Shown here one piece after another: positions 9,500 to 18,000 of a stretch of DNA of 64,000 bases. A program made the position numbers and the translations under genes. Source of the stretch: Betaproteobacteria bacterium HGW-Betaproteobacteria-22. GTDB lineage: Bacteria > Pseudomonadota > Gammaproteobacteria > Burkholderiales > Methylophilaceae. The stretch covers positions 1 to 64,000 of the forward strand of contig PHCJ01000001.1 of the NCBI GenBank assembly GCA_002842285.1, written 5' to 3'. Below the pieces are notes generated by a model, which had not been told where the DNA came from, made no database searches, and saw only the letters and a program-made list of their open reading frames with translations. Each line of letters starts with the position of its first letter. Position 1 is the first letter of the stretch.

Positions 9500-10029
9500 T
9501 GCCGTGCTTGAACTGTTGTGTTATTGATTGCTTTAATCAGCTCCGTCATCATGTAGATGGCGGATTGCTGACGAATCTCTATCCGACTGCCTGTGAATAA
9601 TTGCGTGCTGGTGTATGTCGCACCGTGGGTCATGTCGTTGTTGATTGCCCAGGCAAAACAAACCGTGCCGACAGGCTTGTCCCGTGTACCGCCATCCGGA
9701 CCGGCAATGCCTGTGACGCTGCAACCGACCTGCGCATGACTATGGTTGAGCGCGCCTATGGTCATTTCATACGCAGTTTGTTCGCTGACTGCGCCGTGTT
9801 TTTTTAGTGTTTCTTCAGAAACATCCAGCATTTCAATTTTTGCTTGGTTGCTGTAGGTGACAAACCCTCTGTCAAACCATGCTGAACTCCCTGCTATGCT
9901 GGTAATGATTTCTGAAACCAGCCCACCCGTGCAGGATTCTGCTATCGTTAGCACTAGGCTTCTTGTCCTGAGGACCTGGCCAAGTTGCTTAGCAAGCGCT
10001 TGGGTTTCTATGTTTGTGTGTTGAGCCAT
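9496..10029 (-). CDS. pncC: Nicotinamide-nucleotide amidase, CinA C-terminal domain type
   Basis: 177 residues, a stand-alone CinA C-terminal domain. PncC deamidates NMN to nicotinate mononucleotide in the pyridine-nucleotide salvage cycle. Diagnostic motifs are AESCTGGLVSEIIT (about 30-43, with the catalytic Ser in ESCTGG), FVTYSNQAK and VTGIAGPDGGTRDKPVGTV. The start overlaps the pgpA end by 22 bases, so it is the last gene of a thiL-pgpA-pncC operon, an arrangement common in Proteobacteria. Confidence 0.95.
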   Translation of the reverse strand: MAQHTNIETQALAKQLGQVLRTRSLVLTIAESCTGGLVSEIITSIAGSSAWFDRGFVTYSNQAKIEMLDVSEETLKKHGAVSEQTAYEMTIGALNHSHAQVGCSVTGIAGPDGGTRDKPVGTVCFAWAINNDMTHGATYTSTQLFTGSRIEIRQQSAIYMMTELIKAINNTTVQARH

Positions 10030-10502
10030 AGCAGAATATTTAAACTGATAATTGCGTAAATGGCGGCAAGCAAGTCATCGAACATCACGCCAAAGCCACC
10101 TTTGATTTTTGCATCACATTGACGGATGGGGAATGGTTTCCATATGTCAAATATCCTGAATAGTACAAAAGCAGCCAACCACCATTGCCATTGATTTTCA
10201 GTAAAAGCGAGCACTAACATCACGGCGACGATTTCATCCCAGACAATACTGCCATGGTCTGATATCCCCAATGCCTGTCCGGTTTTCCGGCAAAAATAAA
10301 TGCCAGCTAAAAACAGAGCGGTGATAATAATGAGTTGTATGAGCGTTGAGTAGTGCGAGATCAGCCAAAATAAAGGAATGCCTGCGAGTGTGCCGAATGT
10401 GCCAGGGGCCTTTTTTGCTAATCCGGCACCCATTCCCAAGCTAAAAAAATGCGCTGGGTGTGATAGCAGTAATTTTAAATCAGGTTGCTTGCTATTCGCC
10501 AA
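10008..10502 (-). CDS. pgpA: Phosphatidylglycerophosphatase A
   Basis: About 164 residues from the start chosen. It removes phosphate from phosphatidylglycerol-phosphate at the inner membrane. The motif GLAKKAPGTFGTLAGIP near the N-terminus, SDHGSIVWDEIVAVM in the middle and RIFDIWKPFPIR toward the end are PgpA signatures, with hydrophobic membrane segments between them. The frame is open to 10586, but that would overlap thiL by 95 bases. A TTG at 10500-10502 preceded by AAGGA 9 bases upstream overlaps thiL by only 11 bases and gives the family length; start confidence is moderate. Confidence 0.93.
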   Translation of the reverse strand: MANSKQPDLKLLLSHPAHFFSLGMGAGLAKKAPGTFGTLAGIPLFWLISHYSTLIQLIIITALFLAGIYFCRKTGQALGISDHGSIVWDEIVAVMLVLAFTENQWQWWLAAFVLFRIFDIWKPFPIRQCDAKIKGGFGVMFDDLLAAIYAIISLNILLWLNTQT

Positions 10503-11445
10503 AATGGTCAAATCCTTGCTTTGTGATGAGTAGGTGCCGCGATTTATATATGACGTTGAGTTCAAGACTGGCCGTAGTCTTGCCAATACACGTGAGTGGT
10601 AACTTGAGCGTGCGACTTAATTGGTGCAAGGCCTCGCGCTGTGATGCCTGTGCGGTAAACAGCAGTTCATAGTCATCCCCGCCGGCAAGTATGCAACTTT
10701 GAATCAGTGTGTCATCCAGGTTGTTTTTTAAGTCATGATGGCAGGGGATGTCGCTCAGATCAATTTGAGCGCCGAGATTGGAGGCTTTGAGTATGTGGTT
10801 CAAGTCAGCCAACAGCCCATCCGAAATATCAATGCAGCTATTGGCGATTCCACGTAAAGCAATGCCCAGTGATGCCCGTGGCGTGGGAGAGTGAAGTGCC
10901 CTGAGGCATGCATCTAATGTGTCGGGAGTCAGCGTTACCTTACTTTGCAGATGGGCCAGGCCGAGTGCTGCGGCGCCAATGCTGCCCGACACCCATATGT
11001 CGTCTTCAACTTTTGCATGACTGCGCTTCAAGGCGCTATCCTTTGGGGCTTCGCCCATGATTTGCACGCTGATAGTGAGTGGGCCTCTTGTTGTGTCGCC
11101 ACCAATTAAGTCAATATTGTAAGTGTCTGCACAGGCAAAAAAACCTTGTGAAAATGCACCTAGCCAACGTTCATCAATTCGGGGCAATGCGATGGCCAAG
11201 GTTGCCCATTTTGCTTGCGCGCTCATTGCGGCCATGTCAGATACATTGACCGCCAGTGATTTCCAACCTAGCTTTTCGGGGTCAGCATCATGAAAAAAGT
11301 GAGTGCCCGCTACCAGCATATCAGCCGATATCGCTAGCTGAGAGCCTTTTGATAATGTAATCAAGGCCGCGTCATCACCTATTCCCATATCTGTATGGCG
11401 TGTGGGGCGGGTAAAGAATTGCTGGATGACATTAAATTCGGACAT
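10492..11445 (-). CDS. thiL: Thiamine-monophosphate kinase
   Basis: 317 residues. ThiL phosphorylates thiamine monophosphate to the active cofactor thiamine pyrophosphate. It has the PurM/AIR-synthase fold signatures GIGDDAALI (about 21-29), DMLVAGTHFF, LAVNVSDMAAMSAQAKWA, DLIGGDTTRGPL and the C-terminal DISDGLLADL and LAGGDDYELLFTA. First gene of the thiL-pgpA-pncC operon; mogA lies 12 bases upstream on the same strand and may be co-transcribed. Confidence 0.96.
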   Translation of the reverse strand: MSEFNVIQQFFTRPTRHTDMGIGDDAALITLSKGSQLAISADMLVAGTHFFHDADPEKLGWKSLAVNVSDMAAMSAQAKWATLAIALPRIDERWLGAFSQGFFACADTYNIDLIGGDTTRGPLTISVQIMGEAPKDSALKRSHAKVEDDIWVSGSIGAAALGLAHLQSKVTLTPDTLDACLRALHSPTPRASLGIALRGIANSCIDISDGLLADLNHILKASNLGAQIDLSDIPCHHDLKNNLDDTLIQSCILAGGDDYELLFTAQASQREALHQLSRTLKLPLTCIGKTTASLELNVIYKSRHLLITKQGFDHFGE

Positions 11446-11457
11446 GATCGATATAGC

Positions 11458-12057
11458 TTAGTTTTTTAATGCAGATTTTGGCCTAAACGCCTTGACGATT
11501 GCCTCATTTGTTTCCAGGTAAGGCATGCTGTTTTCCTGTGTGCTTAATAAATCGAGGCAGTAAGGAACTGCAGCAAAAAGGCCATGAACCTTGACCTGGT
11601 GATGCTCATCTTTGAGGCCTTCCAGTGTTTGGGCAATGGCTTTAGGTTGCCCAGGCAGGTTGATAATCAAACACTGCTTACGAATGACAGCCACTTGGCG
11701 CGAGAGTATGGCAGTAGGTACAAAGTGAAGGCTGATTTGCCGCATTTGCTCGCCAAATCCAGGCATTTCCTTGTCAGCAACGGCCAGTGTCGCTTCTGGC
11801 GTGACGTCACGCAGTGCAGGCCCTGTGCCGCCTGTTGTAAGGATAAGGTGGCAACCCGCAGTATCGACTAGTTCTTTCAGCGTTGTTTCAATGATAGCTT
11901 GCTCGTCCGCAATCAGGCGTGTTTCAAATTGAATGGGGCTAACAATGGCCTGCTCAAGCCAACCTTGCAGACTGGGAATGCCTTTATCTTCATAAATGCC
12001 CTTGCTGGCACGGTCGCTAATGGAAACCAGGCCAATTTTTGTGAATTGTTTTGTCAT
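11458..12057 (-). CDS. mogA: Molybdopterin adenylyltransferase
   Basis: 199 residues, MogA family (MoCF_biosynth domain). It adenylates molybdopterin before molybdate insertion. Signatures are IGLVSISDRASKGIYEDKGI at the N-terminus, LTTGGTGPALRDVTPEAT near the centre and INLPGQPKAIAQTLEG. No other molybdenum-cofactor gene lies in the window, so it is separated from its pathway partners. It precedes thiL by 12 bases and is divergent from the PDZ-protein gene at 12121. Confidence 0.93.
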   Translation of the reverse strand: MTKQFTKIGLVSISDRASKGIYEDKGIPSLQGWLEQAIVSPIQFETRLIADEQAIIETTLKELVDTAGCHLILTTGGTGPALRDVTPEATLAVADKEMPGFGEQMRQISLHFVPTAILSRQVAVIRKQCLIINLPGQPKAIAQTLEGLKDEHHQVKVHGLFAAVPYCLDLLSTQENSMPYLETNEAIVKAFRPKSALKN

Positions 12058-12120
12058 TTGTGTGTCAGTAGTACTGTAGCAATACTAAATCATACCATTA
12101 CACCACTAAAAGGATTTTAT

Positions 12121-12912
12121 ATGCATGCGATTCGCAATGAAAATAGTCATCACGTTATAGGGGCGTGGTTGGCAACAGGCTTTTTTGGATTGGCACTATT
12201 GATCAGCACACATCAGCTAAAAGCTGCTGAAAGCAACCCGTTTGAAGCGCATTATCACGCGCAAAATACCAGTCATTTAAAGTCGCTTGACGCAAATCCG
12301 GATACCAAAATTTATCTTAGCAATCACAAAGACGATGACAACATCAGCATGCTAGAAAGTGGGCACGACTTAATCGGCACATCAGGGTTTAGTGCAGCCG
12401 AGGCCTCACCGGATTTAGCATTGGCGCATGCCAAGGCAATTAAAGCTGATGTCGTGCTGTTTTATCGGAAATATCAATCAGCAAAAACTGCCAGTTCTAA
12501 AATCCAGCTGATTAAAGAAGCTGCTAAGAAAGGGCAAGAGATTGACCCTAACGATCTGGAGGAAGAGCCTACGCAATACCGTTATTTTGCCAGTTACTGG
12601 GCAAAATTGCCACCGCCTACACTTGGTGTACACGTGATTAAACTTAAAACGAGAAATGCTCAAGGTGCTGAAGAGGTGGTTGAGTCGTTACCTGGACTGA
12701 AGGTGGTAGCCGTGATTAAAGATTCTCCAGCGGCGAATGCGCAAGTGGCAAGAGGAGACTCCCTGCTTAAAATAGCAGATACAGTGTTAAATGAGCCTGA
12801 GGATTTGTTTAAGGCGGTAAGACAATATGCGGGCACTGCCGTGCCTTTAAAGTATGAGCGCGCAGGTGAAACACACCAGTCAACAGTGATGTTGAATGCT
12901 GGAAAACCTTAA
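12121..12912 (+). CDS. Secreted PDZ-domain protein of unknown function
   Basis: 263 residues. A signal-anchor or signal peptide (IGAWLATGFFGLALLISTHQ) is followed by a charged region with LSNHKDDDNISMLESGHDLI, an alpha-helical segment, and a C-terminal PDZ-like domain (about 195-260: LKVVAVIKDSPAANAQVARG, then DSLLKIADTVLNEPEDLF). There is no protease domain, so it is probably an adaptor or scaffold in the periplasm; this is inferred. AAAAGGA 7 bases before ATG 12121 fixes the start; the open frame extends back to 11899 but has no signal there. Divergent from mogA. Confidence 0.8.
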   Translation: MHAIRNENSHHVIGAWLATGFFGLALLISTHQLKAAESNPFEAHYHAQNTSHLKSLDANPDTKIYLSNHKDDDNISMLESGHDLIGTSGFSAAEASPDLALAHAKAIKADVVLFYRKYQSAKTASSKIQLIKEAAKKGQEIDPNDLEEEPTQYRYFASYWAKLPPPTLGVHVIKLKTRNAQGAEEVVESLPGLKVVAVIKDSPAANAQVARGDSLLKIADTVLNEPEDLFKAVRQYAGTAVPLKYERAGETHQSTVMLNAGKP

Positions 12913-12967
12913 AATTGCCGGTGTTGAGCGGCATCAAGACCGGGCACGCACAACCACAATTTGATGT

Positions 12968-14374
12968 TTATTCCACAATGAGCTTGATGTTGTTCGTTTT
13001 AATGCGGACTTTAAGCCATTCTGAAATTCTATATTGGTCGCTACGGTTTAGTTTGCTGGAGGCGATGATGTTGAGCACGATTACTTTTTCATCGGTCTGG
13101 TTTTCACTCACCTTCCACTGTATAGCTTCAGAGAATAATACTTCTCTGATTTGAGGGTACTGTGCATGGAGCTCAGCAGAGATGTTGCGCCATTCTGATT
13201 TAAGTGTCTCTGCCGCATTGATTTTTGCTTCCAGCTCACGAATGGTTTTGTTTTTGTTTTCTAATTCGTATAGATTTTCTTTATACAACTCGCTGACAAT
13301 ATTGCTCTTAAGCGCGCTGATATCTACACTTTGATCTTTGGTTTGATACACCGTCAGTGTTGCATCCTTTAGGCCATAGTCATTTAAGCGTGCTTCAATT
13401 TCCTTCAACTTGGTTTTGTTGATGTATTCGCCAATTAATGTAATTTCAATTCTTTTCAGTTTGGCGTTAATGTTGCGCTGTGTGACATGGGTTTGGTCAA
13501 AAACGACCTCTCCGGCTAGAAACTCAGAGGCTTTGGCTTGAAATACCTCTTCTTTCACAAGCTTTACAGCAAGGTAAACACTTGGCAATAAAGTGAGCAG
13601 GACTACTGCAGTGAGTATGCGGCTGACGCGTGTTTCAGTTTTTTCGTCCACAAAGATTTTATGCGCCGGATTGAGCACCCAAATAATTAGAATTGAGGCG
13701 AAGGCAATGAACACACAGTTAATAGAATATAAATAAAATGCACCGAAGAAAAACTCCCAATTTGCATTGGCCAAGCCATAACCTGCCGTGCATAGTGGCG
13801 GCATCAATGCGGTGGCAATTGCCACACCCGGAATGATGTTGGCTTTTTCAGAGCGGGTGGCGCCAATGATGCCGGCTAACCCACCAAAAAAAGCAATCAG
13901 CACATCCCAGATGGTCGGGCTTGTTCTTGCCAGCAGCTCTGATTGTGCATCGGATAATGGTGTGAGCAAAAAATACACTGTTGAAACCAATAGGCTGATA
14001 ATGGTTGCAATGCCAAGATTTCTGAATGATTTTCTAATAAGCTCCTGATCGTAAATGCCAACACCATAGCCTATCCCCATGATAGGGCCCATGAGTGGAG
14101 AAATTAACATAGCGCCAATAATAACTGCTGTGGAGTTAACGTTTAAGCCAATAGAGGCAATCAGAATCGCGAACATCAACACCCAAAGGTTTGTGCCTCT
14201 TAGCACAACACCAGAACGGATGCTAGTATCAATCTGTGCATCATCCGCTTTGTCTTCAATTAGACTAAAACGATGACGGAGTGCAATTTTTGCCCGATTG
14301 AGAATCGGAAGATGAGCGCGAAGTCTAGGCATAACATGTGCTTTCAAAGTGGTAGTTCGAGGTGCGCTACTCAC
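12968..14374 (-). CDS. DUF389 integral membrane protein
   Basis: 468 residues. The N-terminal half is a DUF389 (TIGR00341/TIGR00271-like) hydrophobic domain with about six membrane spans; LIASIGLNVNSTAVIIGAML then ISPLMGPIMGIGYG, and GVAIATALMPPLCTAGYGLA, are its hallmark stretches. The C-terminal half is soluble, with a coiled-coil-like stretch (ELYKENLYELENKNKTIREL). The family's biochemical function is not established. Its start overlaps the end of the MscS-like gene by 8 bases, so the two are probably co-expressed, hinting at an envelope or osmotic role. Confidence 0.88.
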   Translation of the reverse strand: MSSAPRTTTLKAHVMPRLRAHLPILNRAKIALRHRFSLIEDKADDAQIDTSIRSGVVLRGTNLWVLMFAILIASIGLNVNSTAVIIGAMLISPLMGPIMGIGYGVGIYDQELIRKSFRNLGIATIISLLVSTVYFLLTPLSDAQSELLARTSPTIWDVLIAFFGGLAGIIGATRSEKANIIPGVAIATALMPPLCTAGYGLANANWEFFFGAFYLYSINCVFIAFASILIIWVLNPAHKIFVDEKTETRVSRILTAVVLLTLLPSVYLAVKLVKEEVFQAKASEFLAGEVVFDQTHVTQRNINAKLKRIEITLIGEYINKTKLKEIEARLNDYGLKDATLTVYQTKDQSVDISALKSNIVSELYKENLYELENKNKTIRELEAKINAAETLKSEWRNISAELHAQYPQIREVLFSEAIQWKVSENQTDEKVIVLNIIASSKLNRSDQYRISEWLKVRIKTNNIKLIVE

Positions 14375-15269
14375 GTATTAAATTAACATCAAGTGAACCG
14401 CCCCGCAAATGTAGATCGCGTTGCGGAAAAGGAATTTCAATATTGGCATTTCTTAGTTCGGTTTCAATCGCCCAAAGATACTTGGCGTGTACCATTGCCG
14501 GCGCACGCACGCCCTCCAGGCCAACCCAGACAATGAGCTCAAAGTCCAGGCTACTGTCCCCCATATTGACCAACCAAACGTCGGTGTTGTGCGTTGAGTC
14601 TTCAACCGTAAAATGCAGGGTGGCTGCCGCTTTTAATGCAGCAGTTCGCACAGCATCTTTGTCTGTGCCATAGGCAACGCCAAAGGGAATGTGCATGCGG
14701 CGCAGCATTTCGCTTAAGGTCCAGTTAGTGACACGGCCATTAATAAATTCAGAGTTAGGCACGATAATGTCAACTGCATCATTGGTGGTCACGCGTGTGT
14801 AACGCATGTTAATTTCGCTGACGCGCCCCATTACGCCGGATTGCAAATCAACGAAATCACCCACTTTTAGTGTGCGCTCCAGCAAAATAATAATGCCGGA
14901 AATAAGATTGCTGAAAATATTTTGCAAGCCAAAACCAATACCCACACCCAAGGCACCCCCCACTAACATCAGGCTGCCTATATCGAAGCCAATGAAGTTA
15001 AGTCCCAGTATGACGCCGATCAGCCAAATCAAATAGCGCGAGATTCGGCTGAATGCATAAATAGTGGACTCGCTAACAGGGTCTGCCTGATTTCTCTTTG
15101 TTAACCTAACAATCAGCTGTTCAACGCTATATGCAATCCACCAAACTATAAACAAAATAAGCAACAAACCAACCACTCGAGAAAAGTTGATCGGAGTGCT
15201 GCCAATGTTGAACCACGTGGCGACAAGCACATGATCCAACCATGATTGAATGGAGCTAGATAAGGGCAT
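14367..15269 (-). CDS. MscS-family small-conductance mechanosensitive channel
   Basis: 300 residues. The signature pore helix and beta domain are LMLVGGALGVGIGFGLQNIF (Gly/Ala-rich TM3), then SNLISGIIILLERTLKVGD and the MscS motif VGDFV...G.V..I.MRYTRV, ending with VPNSEF.NGRVTNW. Two additional membrane spans precede it. It releases solutes during hypo-osmotic shock. It lies between the LapA-like gene (3 bases upstream) and the DUF389 gene (8-base overlap), a compact membrane-protein operon. mscL elsewhere in the window is a second, unrelated channel. Confidence 0.95.
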   Translation of the reverse strand: MPLSSSIQSWLDHVLVATWFNIGSTPINFSRVVGLLLILFIVWWIAYSVEQLIVRLTKRNQADPVSESTIYAFSRISRYLIWLIGVILGLNFIGFDIGSLMLVGGALGVGIGFGLQNIFSNLISGIIILLERTLKVGDFVDLQSGVMGRVSEINMRYTRVTTNDAVDIIVPNSEFINGRVTNWTLSEMLRRMHIPFGVAYGTDKDAVRTAALKAAATLHFTVEDSTHNTDVWLVNMGDSSLDFELIVWVGLEGVRAPAMVHAKYLWAIETELRNANIEIPFPQRDLHLRGGSLDVNLIRE

Positions 15270-15272
15270 GAT

Positions 15273-15572
15273 TTAGTCCATCGCCTTTTCCGCTTCGCTG
15301 TCGGGTTTGATTGAAGCATACTGGTGAGAGAGCGCACCTTCTAATGCTGTCAGTTCTTGTTTTGACTGCTTTGCTATCCGCTTATTGCGCAATATGGCAG
15401 GCATGGCAATAAATAAGCCTATCAGCAGACCTAAGATCAAAGCCAGAATAATGGCGAGTGCAGTAGTGGTATGAATCGACCAGATGATGAACACCAGCTC
15501 TACCGGGTGCATGTTTTGCAATGTGAATACTGCTGAAAGTATGATTAGAATCGTTAAAATAATGTTACGCAT
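15273..15572 (-). CDS. LapA-like (DUF1049) small inner-membrane protein
   Basis: 99 residues with two hydrophobic spans (about 3-20 and 38-62: TTALAIILALILGLLIGLFI) separated by a short loop, then a charged C-terminal helix with KRIAKQSKQELTALE. Matches the lipopolysaccharide-assembly protein A domain family; in E. coli LapA works with LapB to adjust LpxC and LPS levels. Usually found with lapB, which is not here, so the name is by family only. Ends 3 bases before the MscS-like gene. Confidence 0.8.
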   Translation of the reverse strand: MRNIILTILIILSAVFTLQNMHPVELVFIIWSIHTTTALAIILALILGLLIGLFIAMPAILRNKRIAKQSKQELTALEGALSHQYASIKPDSEAEKAMD

Positions 15573-15610
15573 GCTGGCTTCCCTGATACGTTTCCAACAT
15601 TCTAATACAG

Positions 15611-15844
15611 CTACTGCTTTTTAATGATAAATATAAAACCTTCTTCAGTTCTAGCTTCGTGCAACAATACAAAAGGATTATTTGCCACCAGCATTCTAAT
15701 GTTTTTGATCGTACTTTCTTTGCTGGTAATGACTTTTAATATGTCTCCGGCTGATAGTTCATCCAGCAGCTCCTTGGTTCTAATGGTTGGAATAGGACTG
15801 TCTTCATGGCGAACGTCTAGAATTGCATTGTGGTTGATAGTCAT
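15611..15844 (-). CDS. TusA/SirA-like protein lacking the catalytic cysteine
   Basis: 77 residues, the size and pattern of the TusA (SirA/YeeD) fold: LDVR then P-I-P-T-I-x-T-K, L..L..GDILKVIT, a central helix and a final strand GFIFIIKK. The family motif is RGLxCPxP with the Cys as persulfide carrier; here it reads RHEDSPIP, so Cys is replaced by Ser and the protein contains no cysteine. It cannot carry sulfur by the known route and may be a regulatory or structural relative. GGAG 6 bases before the ATG supports real translation. Lies 38 bases upstream of the LapA-like gene. Confidence 0.75.
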   Translation of the reverse strand: MTINHNAILDVRHEDSPIPTIRTKELLDELSAGDILKVITSKESTIKNIRMLVANNPFVLLHEARTEEGFIFIIKKQ

Positions 15845-15942
15845 GATTAGCTCCTTGTCTGCGGCTCTTTCAGGGGTGGTATTTTAGCGCGATAGCGCGC
15901 CGGAGAATGTAAAATTTGTTAAAGGAACGCTTGCAGAATGAT

Positions 15943-16512
15943 TTAGAGAGGGTCTAGATCTTGTGTCTCTGCACTAGTGATTTCACGTAGCAGCCTAAAA
16001 AGTTCGCGACTGCTTTTAGGTGGCTTGTTGGCGGCAAGCTCTTTTTGCGCATTGCGTACTAATGTTCGCAATTGCTGAATGGCTTGAGGTTCAGTTTGCG
16101 GGTGCTGCAAAATAAACTCTGACAATACGTTTGCGTCACCAATCATGCGGTCACGCCAGCGCTCTAGCCCATGGAAATAAGCATTTTCAGCATGGCTCTT
16201 GCCGTCCCAGCGCGCGAGCTGATCAATAATGGGTGCGGTATCTATTTCGCGCATTAAACGACCCAAATATTGACGATGACGCCTAATCGCACCATTGGCA
16301 GTAATTTTCCTGGTTTCCAACACAGCAGTCAATAAGGCTTCGGGCAAATCCAATTTAAGTAATTTATCTTTGGGCAGTTCTGATAAACGGACGCCAAGTG
16401 CCTGTTGCGCATCAGCCTCCGCTTTAAGTTTTGTTTTGCTAACCGGCAGATTAGCCTCTAAATTAGCAATATCTTCTGATAGAGTTTCTTTTGTTGTCTT
16501 TTTAGGCTTCAT
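15943..16512 (-). CDS. darP: Ribosome-associated protein DarP (YjgA, DUF615)
   Basis: 189 residues. Family features are a Lys-rich start, the central LSELPKDKLLKLDLPEALLT, then RRHRQYLGRLMREID, and a helical C-terminus with LRTLVRNAQKELAANKPPKS and RELFRLLREI. YjgA/DarP associates with 50S precursors late in large-subunit assembly. It is divergent from pmbA, 64 bases away; the darP-pmbA (yjgA-pmbA) divergent pairing is widespread in Proteobacteria and supports both calls. Confidence 0.93.
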   Translation of the reverse strand: MKPKKTTKETLSEDIANLEANLPVSKTKLKAEADAQQALGVRLSELPKDKLLKLDLPEALLTAVLETRKITANGAIRRHRQYLGRLMREIDTAPIIDQLARWDGKSHAENAYFHGLERWRDRMIGDANVLSEFILQHPQTEPQAIQQLRTLVRNAQKELAANKPPKSSRELFRLLREITSAETQDLDPL

Positions 16513-16576
16513 GCTGAGGTATTATATCAGTTATGGAGTTTAGTTTTTAATGTAGTTTTTAATCGTAGAAAGCGTT

Positions 16577-17917
16577 ATGGCAGATTCAGCATTCAGTTAT
16601 TCATTAGATGAAATCAAGCAAATGTCGAAAGACGTGCTCAAATTCGCAAAGATACAAGGCGCAAGCGCGGCAGAGGCTGAAGTTAGTTTAAGCGTGGGAC
16701 AGAGTGTTTCGGTACGCATGAATGAGGTTGAAAACATCGAATACAACCGCGATAAAGGCGTATCCGTCACAGTGTATTTCGGCAAACAGAAAGGTCATGC
16801 CAGCACTTCAGATTTAACGTCACAGGCGCTCAAAGACACCGTGGCCGCAGCCTGCAATATCGCCAAATACACTGCCAAAGATGATTTCTGCGGTTTGGCT
16901 GACGCGAGTTTGATGGCGAAGGATATTCAGGATCTGGATTTGCACCATCCATGGAATATCTCGGTGGACGAGGCCATTGAAATTGGCAAAGCATGCGAGG
17001 CAGCAGCTTTACATGTAGATAGGCGCATTAGCAATTCAGAAGGTGCGAATGTCTCTACCGGCACAGGTTTTTTTGCCTACAGCAACAGCCACGGCTTTAC
17101 TGGCGGTTACCCGAGTTCGCGCCACGGCATTAGCTGCTCGGTGATTGCAGAATCAGACGCCAGCATGCAGCGAGATTACTGGTACAGCACAGCGCGTTCC
17201 GCAGCTGATTTACAATCGGCGGCTGAAATTGGCAGAATCGCCGGTGAACGCACAGTGCGACGTCTGGACGCAAAGAAAATCAAAACCTGCCAGGTGCCGG
17301 TACTGTTTGAAGCTTCATTGGCCAGCGGCTTGATTTCGTCGCTCATCAGCGCGATTTCGGGCGGCAATTTATACCGAAAATCATCGTTTTTGCTCGACAG
17401 CTTAGGCAAGCAGATTGCATCGCCTTTGCTGAATATCTATGAAGACCCGTTTATCAAAAAAGGCCTGGCAAGCAGCCCGTTTGATAACGAAGGCGTAGCC
17501 ACCAAACCGCGCCAGCTGCTGAAAGACGGCGTGCTGCAAGGTTATGTGCTGTCCAGTTATTCGGCACGCAAATTAGGCATGCAAACCACCGGCAACGCAG
17601 GCGGCAACCATAATTTAATCGTGCAGTCAGGTAATCTAGATTTTGCCGGCTTGCTTCAACAAATGGGCACAGGCTTGGTCGTGACTGAATTATTAGGCCA
17701 CGGCCTGAATATGGTCACCGGCGACTACTCACGCGGCGCGGCTGGCTTCTGGGTTGAAAACGGCGTAATTGTGCATCCAGTAGAAGAAATCACCATTGCC
17801 GGCAATATGGCGGATATGCTGAAAGCCATTGTGGCGATCGGCAATGATATTTTAGTCCAGGGCTCTAAACAGGTAGGCTCGATTCTAATCGAACGCATGA
17901 CAATCGCGTGTGAATAA
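16577..17917 (+). CDS. pmbA: TldE/PmbA-family metalloprotease subunit
   Basis: 446 residues, full length for PmbA/TldE. With TldD it forms a protease that matures peptides such as microcin B17 and degrades the CcdA antitoxin in E. coli. Visible signatures are VSVRMNEVENIEYNRDKGVS near the N-terminus, VPVLFEASLASGLISSLISA, and the C-terminal GNAGGNHNLIVQSG, VTELLGHGLNMVTGDYSRGA and GFWVENG. Only TldD carries the zinc-binding HExxxH, and this protein lacks it, as expected for TldE. tldD is not in the window. Confidence 0.95.
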   Translation: MADSAFSYSLDEIKQMSKDVLKFAKIQGASAAEAEVSLSVGQSVSVRMNEVENIEYNRDKGVSVTVYFGKQKGHASTSDLTSQALKDTVAAACNIAKYTAKDDFCGLADASLMAKDIQDLDLHHPWNISVDEAIEIGKACEAAALHVDRRISNSEGANVSTGTGFFAYSNSHGFTGGYPSSRHGISCSVIAESDASMQRDYWYSTARSAADLQSAAEIGRIAGERTVRRLDAKKIKTCQVPVLFEASLASGLISSLISAISGGNLYRKSSFLLDSLGKQIASPLLNIYEDPFIKKGLASSPFDNEGVATKPRQLLKDGVLQGYVLSSYSARKLGMQTTGNAGGNHNLIVQSGNLDFAGLLQQMGTGLVVTELLGHGLNMVTGDYSRGAAGFWVENGVIVHPVEEITIAGNMADMLKAIVAIGNDILVQGSKQVGSILIERMTIACE

Positions 17918-18000
17918 CCGACTTTTTGCACCAATATTGCTACGTTAGCAGCTTTAGATTGGTGGCGATGACCCCTTTGGTTTTAACTGTGAATAAGCTA

